From positions 1-64,000 of the forward strand of contig WFMZ01000058.1 of NCBI GenBank assembly GCA_015484555.1: a DNA stretch of 64,000 bases, in the 5' to 3' direction. This document shows, piece after piece, positions 1 through 8,906 of the stretch. Every line of letters begins with the position of its first letter. Position 1 is the first letter of the stretch. Made by a program: the position numbers and the translations under genes. The DNA is from Hydrogenovibrio sp. Its GTDB lineage: Bacteria > Pseudomonadota > Gammaproteobacteria > Thiomicrospirales > Thiomicrospiraceae. The notes beneath the pieces are model-generated. The model saw only the letters and a program-made list of their open reading frames with translations, was not told the origin of the DNA and made no database searches.

Positions 1-2199
1 AGTTTGTTGTTGTGTGGGAAGTGTTTTTAAAAGCATTGTATTCCCCAAGGTCCAATTAAAAAGTGCTAAGGCAACGGCCTCATAAGGTAGTTTTTTGGAA
101 AAATAAGGGGTTGGAAACTCGGTTTTTGGAAAGGGGAGTTGGCTTAATATTTCAATGACTAAATCAGCTTCTAACTGGGCAAAGGTGGACGATAATAAAA
201 AAGCCCAATCGTTGGCATACTGGGCTTGGCGTTGTTCAGTACGTAATTGGCTTGAGGCATTCAGTGGGCAAACCATCGTAACGGAATGACAACCGCTGGC
301 TTGGTCTTTATGAATACCTAAGTGAAGGGCTTTAAAGCCTAGTTGTTGCCAAAAGCTTAATAAGCTGGGGGTTGCACCAAAGGTAACGGATAAGTAATCC
401 ATATCGGGTTGTGTGGAAACCTGCTGTATAAAATAAGCGGTTAAGGTGCTGCCTATTCCTTGCTGTTGAGCATTTTCTGCAATGGCAAGGCGGTTAATAC
501 GCCAGCTTTTTTGGGTCAGCCAGCTATTATCTAAGGTTTGGTTCTTTAATATTTGAGCGGACAAATGTCCTTTTAATCGACTAGTGTCAGCCTCTTCTTC
601 TGTAAAACCGCCTTCTGGTATCGCCAGTAAAACACCGACGACCACCCCTGGCGATTTTTGGGTTTGAGGTTTGTTTAAAGCTAACTGAATAGACATTTCT
701 GGGCTTTCCAATAACTGCATGAGATCATTGGGCGAGGTTTGATAGTGTGCACTAATTAATAACGTAAACACCTGCTGAAGTAAGGCTGGTTGGTTGGCTA
801 AGTCGGCAATGCTAATGTTCTGATAGCGAATATCATCTACCACGATTGGTTTTTCAGTTGTGTCGTTAGCCAAATCTTCTATTGTGCTAAACGGCTGCTC
901 TTCTAGTAACAAGGCTTTATTAATGCTTATTTCTAACGGGTCATTGGCTTGCCAGCGAATAGGGTTTGTCAGCGTTTTATGGTGCCACCCAGGGTGATGC
1001 TGATTTAGATATTGGGTAAACTTTAATTGAAACCCTTTCCCCGACCCTTCATAGCCAGAAGTGGTGCTGGCAAACACTATACGGTTAAATTTTTGGCTTA
1101 GCTTCTGCAACATTGGCAAAGGAATATGGGCGGCTTCATCTACCAATAAAAAGTCTGGTTGAAGGCAAAAATCGCCAGGGGTGGTCTTGGAGAGTGGGTT
1201 GAGTAGTTCATCAGGCGGGATAAACTTTAGGCTAAAGACGGTTGGGTTGGGTTTATTTAGTTCATCTAGGTTATCAGCTGCGATAAATTGTAGGTGGCTG
1301 TGTGTAGATTGTTGTCTGCCTTGTTGTTCGCCCTGTTTGTTGTACTCTGCCAGAAGGGTAAAGGGGGCATTCGCTTCTTGTGAGCTTAATAACACCTGTT
1401 TAAAGACGGCTTGTACTTGCTCTACATGAGCGGCGGAAATAACCACTTGTTTTTTGCCAAGTTTAAATAGGGCAATGACAGCAAATCCCAATAGGGTTGA
1501 CTTCCCTCGTCCACGATCAGCAGTGAGTAATAACGGGCGTTTTCGATGGCCTTTCGCGACTGAATGAATGGCGTCTAATCCTGTTTGTTGTTCCGCTGTT
1601 GGTTGTCGTTTATGGGATGTTAAATTTTTCGTGTCAGCATTCGCCAATTTTTCCAAAGGCTTTAACTTTTCTAGGCTAGGTAACGGTTGGTTCTCTTGAA
1701 TGAGTAGAGCCGTGTCAGCCAATGAATTGAATAAGTGTTGCCTAAAAAAGGAGTGCTCAATTAGCTTTTGTCCATGAGGGCGACTGCTTAAAAAGTTCGC
1801 CATGGCGGGGTTGGGTTGTGCTTGCCAGTCATTGTCTAAACAGAGGATGGCAATGTTGCCCGCTTGAATCATTCCCGTTGCTTGTGCCAAACTGTTTGGA
1901 AAAATGCCTTGTTGGCTTGTGAATAAAGCCAACTGAATTTCTTGCCCTAACTTATGTGCTAGTTGGTTGGGCTTAATGACTTCTAAGGGCGCGTTTGTTA
2001 CGTGATAAGTTGGCTGGCTGTTATTGCTAACTTCATAGGCGAGCCAATTAGTTTGTAAAGAACGGAAGTGTTGAATTGCTTGTTCGGCACATTGTTGTTG
2101 CCAGTTTTTTGAACCCTGAATAATTACCAATGCTCTGTGCTGTTGGTCAATTAATTGAGCTGAAAGCTGATGTAGCCAAGGTAGATACAGCGAGTTCAT
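1..2199 (-). CDS. tmcA: tRNA(Met) cytidine acetyltransferase TmcA (C-terminus runs off the window)
   Basis: Minus-strand reading from ATG at 2199 (MNSLYLPWLHQLSAQLIDQQHRALVIIQGS...), Walker A-like 'ADRGRGKSTLLGFAVIAL', 'FLLVDEAAHIPLP'; not in the ORF list because it is open at the window edge. Confidence 0.85.
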   Translation of the reverse strand, partial: MNSLYLPWLHQLSAQLIDQQHRALVIIQGSKNWQQQCAEQAIQHFRSLQTNWLAYEVSNNSQPTYHVTNAPLEVIKPNQLAHKLGQEIQLALFTSQQGIFPNSLAQATGMIQAGNIAILCLDNDWQAQPNPAMANFLSSRPHGQKLIEHSFFRQHLFNSLADTALLIQENQPLPSLEKLKPLEKLANADTKNLTSHKRQPTAEQQTGLDAIHSVAKGHRKRPLLLTADRGRGKSTLLGFAVIALFKLGKKQVVISAAHVEQVQAVFKQVLLSSQEANAPFTLLAEYNKQGEQQGRQQSTHSHLQFIAADNLDELNKPNPTVFSLKFIPPDELLNPLSKTTPGDFCLQPDFLLVDEAAHIPLPMLQKLSQKFNRIVFASTTSGYEGSGKGFQLKFTQYLNQHHPGWHHKTLTNPIRWQANDPLEISINKALLLEEQPFSTIEDLANDTTEKPIVVDDIRYQNISIADLANQPALLQQVFTLLISAHYQTSPNDLMQLLESPEMSIQLALNKPQTQKSPGVVVGVLLAIPEGGFTEEEADTSRLKGHLSAQILKNQTLDNSWLTQKSWRINRLAIAENAQQQGIGSTLTAYFIQQVSTQPDMDYLSVTFGATPSLLSFWQQLGFKALHLGIHKDQASGCHSVTMVCPLNASSQLRTEQRQAQYANDWAFLLSSTFAQLEADLVIEILSQLPFPKTEFPTPYFSKKLPYEAVALALFNWTLGNTMLLKTLPTQQQT
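642..658 (-). repeat. 17-mer AAAATCGCCAGGGGTGG, minus orientation, inside tmcA
   Basis: Exact CCACCCCTGGCGATTTT. Confidence 0.97.
1168..1184 (+). repeat. 17-mer, inside tmcA
   Basis: Exact AAAATCGCCAGGGGTGG. Confidence 0.97.
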
Positions 2200-2228
2200 T
2201 AAATTATCCTAAGGGCTTTGTGTCAAGG

Positions 2229-3602
2229 TTACTGGACGACAATAAGCGTTAGTTTGGTGTGAGCGGGTAAATATTCTATTTTAATTTTATCGCCAATTTT
2301 AGCGGTTTTCACCCTTAATTTTAAAGTTTGAGGGTCTATAAATTTTTGTGATAGCTTTAATTTAGAAGGGCGCCAAACTTTGATGGATACTTTTTTAGGG
2401 GCCTGACAGCTGTTAGGCTCAAAATACAATGTATTGATAGTGCCGACTTTAACGGGAATAGGTTTTCCGCTTGCTTGGTGATAGGTAATGCGAATTAAGT
2501 TGGGTTGTTTCGGGGTAAAAAACTGCCAACGTAAGGTGTGTATTTGTTGGTTTAGCTTATATTGCACGCGGGCTTCGTAGTGACCGTTCCATTTTAAACG
2601 TCGCTTGGGGAAAATAGCCGCCCAGCTGACTAATGATGTTTTGGACTTGTGGTTTGGGTCGGTTAAATTCGACATTCTGGCTTGTAAGGGAACGCTTATT
2701 TTTTGATGCCCTTTTAATTGGTAAAGCTTGAATGAACCGATAATAGGTTGAATTTTTTTAAGCCATAAGGGGTTTATTTGAATGTGAACTGGGTAGCCAG
2801 AAACATTGCAGTTGGGTAAAGGGTCGGGTGATTCTTCAAAAAACACCGGTGGTACGGTTGAATCAGCTACTGGCCAAACCAATAACTTAGGGTTATGTTT
2901 GGCAATATTACTTTTGGCTTTTAAAAAATCTTTTTCAAGAATTGAGGCTTTAGGATCACGACAAAATTTTGTGTAATAGCGCTCACTTTTTGGTGTAGCC
3001 TTGTCTGCTAGGCATAAATCATCTAGTTTCTGGTTACTTATTTCAGCGACAAACGCTCTTTTAACCACCCCTTTTTGCAGGGAAGAAACGGCAGAACCGA
3101 TGAGGTCGCTTTCCATATCTAATAACCCTAGACGATGGTAAATGGCTGACATTAAGACATCAACAAACTTCTCTGCACTCGGTTGGTTATAGCTAATGAC
3201 TTCACTAACGCCTGAATGATAACCTGCTTGAAAAGCTCTTTTTGAGGGTATTTTGCCACTAAACAAAGGTTTGCCTGATTGCTGATAGTGCCCTTGCAGA
3301 TTATTGAGAGCGCAATATTCGGCATGGTTTTGTGCAGCTTTATTGAGTGTAGAGTGTTGGGTAAGAGAAGTTAAGCCAGCAGACAGACGAAGTTGGTTGA
3401 TATAGTAGGCGCTGTTATTTGCTTGTTGACCAGGCGTTTTAGCAAGCTCCTTAGCTGAAAGGCTGTGTGAAGGTAAAGGCGTATTTGCCGGAATCTGTTG
3501 GACTAGGCTGTCAGGAGGGCTTAGCAGTAGGTTAAATGCTTGGAATATGCCAAATAGAGAGGCTACCAGTATGAGTAGCCCAAGTGTAAGTTTTATAACC
3601 AT
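2229..3602 (-). CDS. CAP/SCP-domain protein with N-terminal membrane anchor
   Basis: 457-aa ORF; 'LNKAAQNHAEYCALNNLQGHYQ...GVSEVISYNQPSAEKFVDVLMSAIYHRLGLLD' resembles a bacterial CAP domain; overlaps the next upstream gene by 10 bp. Confidence 0.7.
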   Translation of the reverse strand: MVIKLTLGLLILVASLFGIFQAFNLLLSPPDSLVQQIPANTPLPSHSLSAKELAKTPGQQANNSAYYINQLRLSAGLTSLTQHSTLNKAAQNHAEYCALNNLQGHYQQSGKPLFSGKIPSKRAFQAGYHSGVSEVISYNQPSAEKFVDVLMSAIYHRLGLLDMESDLIGSAVSSLQKGVVKRAFVAEISNQKLDDLCLADKATPKSERYYTKFCRDPKASILEKDFLKAKSNIAKHNPKLLVWPVADSTVPPVFFEESPDPLPNCNVSGYPVHIQINPLWLKKIQPIIGSFKLYQLKGHQKISVPLQARMSNLTDPNHKSKTSLVSWAAIFPKRRLKWNGHYEARVQYKLNQQIHTLRWQFFTPKQPNLIRITYHQASGKPIPVKVGTINTLYFEPNSCQAPKKVSIKVWRPSKLKLSQKFIDPQTLKLRVKTAKIGDKIKIEYLPAHTKLTLIVVQ

Positions 3603-5575
3603 TCGGTAAAAGGAATAGGTTTGCCCAAGTGATAACCTTGGCCATAGGTGATACCAATTTTGGTTAGTTCAATGACGTCTTCTTCCGTTTCAACATACTC
3701 GGCAACCGTTTTCTGGTTACGCAGTTCACTAATTTCGTGAATGTAGCGAATAACGGCTTTATCAGAAGGGTCTGTGTGCATATCTTTCACAAAGCTTCCG
3801 TCAATTTTAACCACATCAAAAGGTAAACTTTTTAGGTATTCAAAAGAAGACATGCCGGTGCCAAAGTCATCTAGTGCTAGGCCAATCCCTAGGTTTTTAA
3901 TGTATTCAATAAAGGGTTTGGCTTGGTTAAAATTGCCTACGGCAGAGGTTTCAGTTATTTCTAGTTCTAATTTGTTCCACGGGAAACTAAAGTGGCTGAC
4001 CGCTTCTTTTACCTTGGCTTGGAAGTCAGGGTTATTTAAGCTAGAACCGGCTAAGTTGACGTGGGCAGTATGTAATTTAGCAATATGTTCAGGAGAGCTA
4101 GTGGCCAGTTCTAAGAATTCCCACAGTACATACATATCAATTTCGGCCATTAATTGATAGCGCTCGGCCGTAGGTAAGAAGTTATCAGGCGGTACAAAAT
4201 TACCTTTGGAATCCCACATGCGAATGAGTATCTCGTAACCAATTTCATCTGTTTTGTATTGTAAAGGCACAATAGCTTGTGCAAACAGCTCAAAACGAGC
4301 ATCCCCTTTTTTAGCCAAGGCATCCTTAATATCATTTGCAACGTGAATTTCTAAATCATAGCGCTCAACAGTCTCATTATCTTCAGAATGAATGGCAAGT
4401 TTGCCTCTGCCTTGAGATTTAGCAATATAGAAAGCATTGTTTGCATACTTGATCAGTTGATTTAAGCTGTATTGGTTAGGTTTAAAAAATACCACTCCCA
4501 TTGACATGGAGACAGAGTAGGCGATACCTTCCCAAGAGAAACGAAAATCAGCCATTCTTTCTAAGCGTTTATTAATCATTTCTAAAGCACTTTCCTCTTC
4601 AATGTCTTCTAGTAAAAGCGTGAAGTCATCGCCGCCAATACGGGCAAAAGTAGCCTTATCAGGCAAGCCATTTGAACACTGGCTAGCAATCATTTTTAAC
4701 AATTCATCCCCCGCTTGAAAGCCTGCAGAGTTGTTAATAATATTGAACTGGTCAATGTCTAAAATAACCATCGCATTCAGCTTGTTGTTGGGGTTACTTA
4801 AGAGTTCGGTGGCTTTCTTTTCAACGTAAAATCGATTGTAGAGTTGGGTTAAATCATCGTGTTCAGATTGGAAGCGTAAATGTTCTGTTGTGTCTTTAAT
4901 GGTAGTTAACATCTCGTTGTAACCATCAAACAGTTGACCGATTTCATTTTTTGAACGTGTTGAAACAGGGTAGAACAGGTTATGACTCACATCATTTTTA
5001 GCCATAGACTGTGCTAGCTTAGAAAATGGCCGAGTAAAGCTTCTACTTAACCCACCACTAACGAATAACGCAAGTACCAAGCTGGCAGGAAAAATAACCA
5101 ATAGTTGATTAAAATTAGCAGATTGTTTCGCCAGGAACTGGGTTAAATCAATGTCGATAATCGAGTAGCCAAAGCGGTGGCCATCGGCAGAGATGACCTG
5201 TTTTAATAATAAGTTTTTAGGTAAAAATAATGGAGAGTCAACGAGTAAATTCTTGTTTTTCTCGATATTAACTTGCTCACCATATTTAAAAATAGGGTGG
5301 TTATTTTTATCTAAAATTAACAAGCCCTTTACGGTTTTAAAAGGGGAAATTCGCAAGGTGAGGTCGGAAAATATGGCTGCAGAGGGGGCTAAAATAACCT
5401 TTAATAAATCATTGTTTAATGACTTAGAGGTAATTTCAATCTGCTGAAAGGCAAAGTCTTTTTGATCTTTTTGGTCAATACGATGAACGACGGATAAGGT
5501 AAGCATAGAGATAACAGAAACCACAAAGGTCATCATTAAAATTAACTGTGTTCGAATACTAAGTTTACGCCACAT
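3593..5575 (-). CDS. Membrane GGDEF/EAL-domain protein (c-di-GMP turnover)
   Basis: TM plus HAMP-like region, 'RIGGDDFTLLLED', 'GYEILIRMWD', 'DDFGTGMSSFEYLKSLPFDVVKIDGSFV'. Confidence 0.88.
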   Translation of the reverse strand: MWRKLSIRTQLILMMTFVVSVISMLTLSVVHRIDQKDQKDFAFQQIEITSKSLNNDLLKVILAPSAAIFSDLTLRISPFKTVKGLLILDKNNHPIFKYGEQVNIEKNKNLLVDSPLFLPKNLLLKQVISADGHRFGYSIIDIDLTQFLAKQSANFNQLLVIFPASLVLALFVSGGLSRSFTRPFSKLAQSMAKNDVSHNLFYPVSTRSKNEIGQLFDGYNEMLTTIKDTTEHLRFQSEHDDLTQLYNRFYVEKKATELLSNPNNKLNAMVILDIDQFNIINNSAGFQAGDELLKMIASQCSNGLPDKATFARIGGDDFTLLLEDIEEESALEMINKRLERMADFRFSWEGIAYSVSMSMGVVFFKPNQYSLNQLIKYANNAFYIAKSQGRGKLAIHSEDNETVERYDLEIHVANDIKDALAKKGDARFELFAQAIVPLQYKTDEIGYEILIRMWDSKGNFVPPDNFLPTAERYQLMAEIDMYVLWEFLELATSSPEHIAKLHTAHVNLAGSSLNNPDFQAKVKEAVSHFSFPWNKLELEITETSAVGNFNQAKPFIEYIKNLGIGLALDDFGTGMSSFEYLKSLPFDVVKIDGSFVKDMHTDPSDKAVIRYIHEISELRNQKTVAEYVETEEDVIELTKIGITYGQGYHLGKPIPFTEWL

Positions 5576-5583
5576 GGAAGTCG

Positions 5584-6489
5584 TTACCTTATCATTTTTA
5601 ATAAAATACTATTTTTTTTGGGTTGGACAATCGGCAGGGTAAAGTCATTTCCCCACTCTTTCCAAGAAGAGTCATAATTTGACACGTTGTAACCGAGCTC
5701 ACGTAAAGCGAAATAGTTGGTAGAAGAAATTTTACCCACTGCACAATACAACACCACATTTTTGTCTTTAGGGATGTCTTTGTAAATTTCTTTTAGTTCG
5801 TTTAAAGGCTGTAAGCTAGCCGTATCATGTTCTGAATTAATGTTATGTGATGCAGGAATACTGATAGCGGAAGGAATATGTCCAAAGCGCTTGGCTGAAG
5901 AAAGTTTGCCTTCATAGGCTGGTACTGGGCGAGCATCAATGACAACCGAGTTAGGGTTTTGGGTGGCAATTTGAGTCGAAAATTTAGTGGCAATACGTTT
6001 ATGGTTGATAACAGGAACATATTGGCTAGAGTTTACTTTAGGGCTATCTAACCCTAAAGGGCGGTTATTTTGAATCCAGCTATCAAACCCTGAATTTAAC
6101 ACTTTTACTTGCTTTAGGCCATAAACTTCTAAGGTCCAAAACAGTCGAGCAGAATCAACCAAGGTACCATCATCATAAATGACAACGGGCGTATTGATAT
6201 CAATCCCTAAATCACGCAAAATAACTTGAATACGACCGGGTTTAGTAATCTTGCCGCTACCTTGTGTTTCGAAGGTCCAGCTGACAGGGAAGTTTAGCGC
6301 ATTTTTAATATGGCCTTGTGCATATAAACTAGGAGAGCGGGCATCTAAAATAGTCACCTTATCAATGTTGGCGACCAATTCAGTTGGCTGCATACGTAAC
6401 TGGCTTTCCGCATAGGCAGTTTGCGCTAAGGTGCTTAAAAATAGGCAACAAGCTATCAGTATAGGGGATGGCGGTTTCATGGGTAGCAT
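5584..6489 (-). CDS. Periplasmic sulfurtransferase with two rhodanese domains
   Basis: Signal peptide; 'VTILDARSPSLYAQGHIKNALNFP' and 'VVLYCAVGKISSTNYFALRELGY'. Confidence 0.87.
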   Translation of the reverse strand: MLPMKPPSPILIACCLFLSTLAQTAYAESQLRMQPTELVANIDKVTILDARSPSLYAQGHIKNALNFPVSWTFETQGSGKITKPGRIQVILRDLGIDINTPVVIYDDGTLVDSARLFWTLEVYGLKQVKVLNSGFDSWIQNNRPLGLDSPKVNSSQYVPVINHKRIATKFSTQIATQNPNSVVIDARPVPAYEGKLSSAKRFGHIPSAISIPASHNINSEHDTASLQPLNELKEIYKDIPKDKNVVLYCAVGKISSTNYFALRELGYNVSNYDSSWKEWGNDFTLPIVQPKKNSILLKMIR

Positions 6490-6628
6490 TCTCCGTTATA
6501 TTACTAATGCGAATGTTTAATGTGATATGGTAATATCTTTAGCGCGCAATTTTCTGTAGTTTGTTATTCTATTACGAAAATAGTATCAAATAAGGTTATT
6601 TAGTGCTAATTGAACAAAAGGAGAAGGG

Positions 6629-7903
6629 ATGCGAGGGTTAAAATATTTATTGAGTAGAAGGTTATTTGTTTTCATGGCTTTATCGCTAGTCACTATTTCG
6701 GCTAATGCGGCACAAAACACATTGGAAACAGGTATTGCTTATCAGTTATTTGAAGCAAAGCAACCCGTTGCCAAGATACTCTGGTTTCCTTCCGAACAAG
6801 GGGTGTTACCTGAAGAAGAAGCGGTAGCAACATCCTTGTCAAAAAAAGGCGTTGATGTCATCATTCCCAATTTATTCGACCAGTATTTCTTGCCGAATGT
6901 TCCCAGTAGCTTGTTTAAAGTACCGAGCAAAGACTGGGTAGATTTAATTCATGCAGCGCAAAATTTTCACCCTCAGTTGCCCCTGTTTATCGTGACCTCT
7001 AATTTAGCCTCCGCACAAGTTGTTAAAGCGTTGGTATCGGTGCAACAGTCAGAAATATCCAATGTGGGTTTAATTTTAGTCAATCCAAATTTATATACCA
7101 AAACTCCTGAACTAGGTGAGAAGGCAAATTATTGGCCTGAAACCGCACAATTAAATTTACCCGTCTATATTGTACAAGCCGAGCTTTCTCCTTGGCGTTG
7201 GCAGTTAGCTAATTTACAAAAAACGCTTATGACGGGTGGTTCAGATGTGTTTTTGCAGCTACAAGAGAATGTAAGAGACCGTTATTATTTTCGTCCAGAT
7301 GCACTTGCTATTGAAAAACAAGCAGCCAAACAGCTACCTCAAGAATTATTGGTTGCCATGCAGCGCTTAGCACCTTATATGCTCGAAAAAAGAGCCTCGG
7401 CTCTTCCTGTACAGGTAGCTCAAAAAAATAGCTTATTAGAGCAACCTAAGAAAAAGTCAGAGAATAGCATTCAAACTTATCAGGGTAACCAGCACCTTCC
7501 ATTGCGCTTGCTCGGTTTGAATGGTAAAAAATATGACATTAAACAGTACAAAGGCAAGGTTGTCTTATTAAACTTCTGGGCAAGTTGGTGTCCGCCTTGT
7601 GTTCACGAAATGCCTTCCATGGCACGGCTAAAAACTAAAATGAAAGGCGAGCCTTTTGAAATATTAGCGGTCAATTTGGCAGAAGGCAAGCCTGCTATTA
7701 AAGCTTTTACCCAAGCACATCCAGTTAACTTTCCTATTTTGTTAGACCCAAAAGGGTCAGCCGTTCAGGCATGGAAGGTGTTTGCCTACCCCAGCACCTA
7801 TATTCTAGATAAAAAAGGTCAAATTCGGTATGCCCTATTTGGCGGGTTTGAATGGGATTCTCCCGAAGCCTTGCAAAAAATACAGGCGTTATTGAATGAA
7901 TAG
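6629..7903 (+). CDS. Fusion: DUF3530/alpha-beta-hydrolase-like N-terminus plus TlpA-type thioredoxin C-terminus
   Basis: 'VVLLNFWASWCPPCVHEMPSMARL' in the C-terminal half; N-terminal half with 'IVTSNLASAQVVKAL...LILVNPNLY'. Confidence 0.78.
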   Translation: MRGLKYLLSRRLFVFMALSLVTISANAAQNTLETGIAYQLFEAKQPVAKILWFPSEQGVLPEEEAVATSLSKKGVDVIIPNLFDQYFLPNVPSSLFKVPSKDWVDLIHAAQNFHPQLPLFIVTSNLASAQVVKALVSVQQSEISNVGLILVNPNLYTKTPELGEKANYWPETAQLNLPVYIVQAELSPWRWQLANLQKTLMTGGSDVFLQLQENVRDRYYFRPDALAIEKQAAKQLPQELLVAMQRLAPYMLEKRASALPVQVAQKNSLLEQPKKKSENSIQTYQGNQHLPLRLLGLNGKKYDIKQYKGKVVLLNFWASWCPPCVHEMPSMARLKTKMKGEPFEILAVNLAEGKPAIKAFTQAHPVNFPILLDPKGSAVQAWKVFAYPSTYILDKKGQIRYALFGGFEWDSPEALQKIQALLNE

Positions 7904-8261
7904 CTTCGTCAATACGCCTATTGATATTGATACCTTAGATAGGTTGAAAGAGATTATTGGCGATGATTTAAAAGAGGTTTTGCTCACCTTTATGCAAGCC
8001 AGTCCAGCTCAAGTGTTGGCGATGGAACAAGCTCTTGAATCAGAGGAAATTGGGGCTATTCAGCATAATGCTCATACGCTACAGGGCAGTGCCAGCGCTC
8101 TCGGTATGCTAGGTTTAACGCTTTATTGTGCCGACCTTGAAGAAACCTGTAAACATAATCCCCCCGACGACCTAGAAGTATTCGCCCCTGCTATTGCAGA
8201 GATTCAAGCTACTTTACAGCAGGTACTGGTATTATTGGAGGACTATGTTCAAAAATTTTAA
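7896..8261 (+). CDS. Stand-alone HPt (histidine phosphotransfer) domain protein
   Basis: 'AIQHNAHTLQGSASALGMLGLTLYCADLEETCK' HPt signature (HxLKGxxxxLG-like). Confidence 0.82.
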   Translation: MNSFVNTPIDIDTLDRLKEIIGDDLKEVLLTFMQASPAQVLAMEQALESEEIGAIQHNAHTLQGSASALGMLGLTLYCADLEETCKHNPPDDLEVFAPAIAEIQATLQQVLVLLEDYVQKF

Positions 8262-8772
8262 TCACTATGTTTGGGTGGTAACTTCGTTGTTTGTCTGGCT
8301 CGCGTTGCTTAGCCAGTCAGCCAGAGCAGATGAGTGGGCGTTGGTTAATACGACCGATTTCCGTCCTGTGGTTGCCCAAGCTAAAAAAGATGGTTTGCCT
8401 ATCGCTATTTATTTTAATCGTGTGCGCTGTGGCGCTTGTGAAAAACTGAAAGAAGAGGCTATTTTACCCATGATTAATAATGGCTTATTAGACGGCTATG
8501 TGCACATGGTAGAAATAAAAGTGAATGCCAAAGATGAAGTTTTTTATGACTTTTATGGCGAAGAAACCGATGGGCTATTTTTTCAAGATCTCTACAATAT
8601 CACTACCTTTCCGAGCATTGTGTTTGTGAATGCAGAAGGCGATGAAATAGGTCATAGAATGGAAAATTCAGGTGCCTACGATTATGTGCCAGCAGAACTA
8701 ACCGACTTAATCAACCAAGCCCTAGTTGCCCTAGGAAAGCCACCCAAAATGAAAGTACCAGGGGCAGAATAA
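8245..8772 (+). CDS. Secreted thioredoxin-like protein (SoxW-like)
   Basis: ATG at 8245 preceded by ggagg; signal-like N-terminus; 'IYFNRVRCGACEKLKEEAI', 'TTFPSIVFVNAEG'. The ORF-track start at 8194 is probably too far upstream. Confidence 0.75.
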   Translation: MFKNFNHYVWVVTSLFVWLALLSQSARADEWALVNTTDFRPVVAQAKKDGLPIAIYFNRVRCGACEKLKEEAILPMINNGLLDGYVHMVEIKVNAKDEVFYDFYGEETDGLFFQDLYNITTFPSIVFVNAEGDEIGHRMENSGAYDYVPAELTDLINQALVALGKPPKMKVPGAE

Positions 8773-8789
8773 CCCCTATTCTAGGATAC

Positions 8790-8806
8790 CCACCCCTGGC
8801 GATTTT
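8790..8806 (-). repeat. 17-mer, intergenic, 17 bp after SoxW-like gene stop
   Basis: Exact CCACCCCTGGCGATTTT. Confidence 0.97.
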
Positions 8807-8841
8807 TGGCTTTGGGTTTTTTTTATACCTAAAATTTAAGC

Positions 8842-8879
8842 AAAAAAAACGGCACCTCTTTAAAAGAGACACCGTTTTA
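8842..8879 (-). terminator. Rho-independent terminator for deaD
   Basis: Hairpin aacggcacctctttaaaagagacaccgtttt, with the minus-strand 3' side running into the A/T tract just after the deaD stop. Confidence 0.7.
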
Positions 8880-8906
8880 TTAAAAGCAGTAAAGCTTTAG
8901 AGAAAA

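Noticed and set aside
3774-4157. Plus-strand ORF 127 aa
   Set aside because: Antisense to the EAL domain of 3593-5575.
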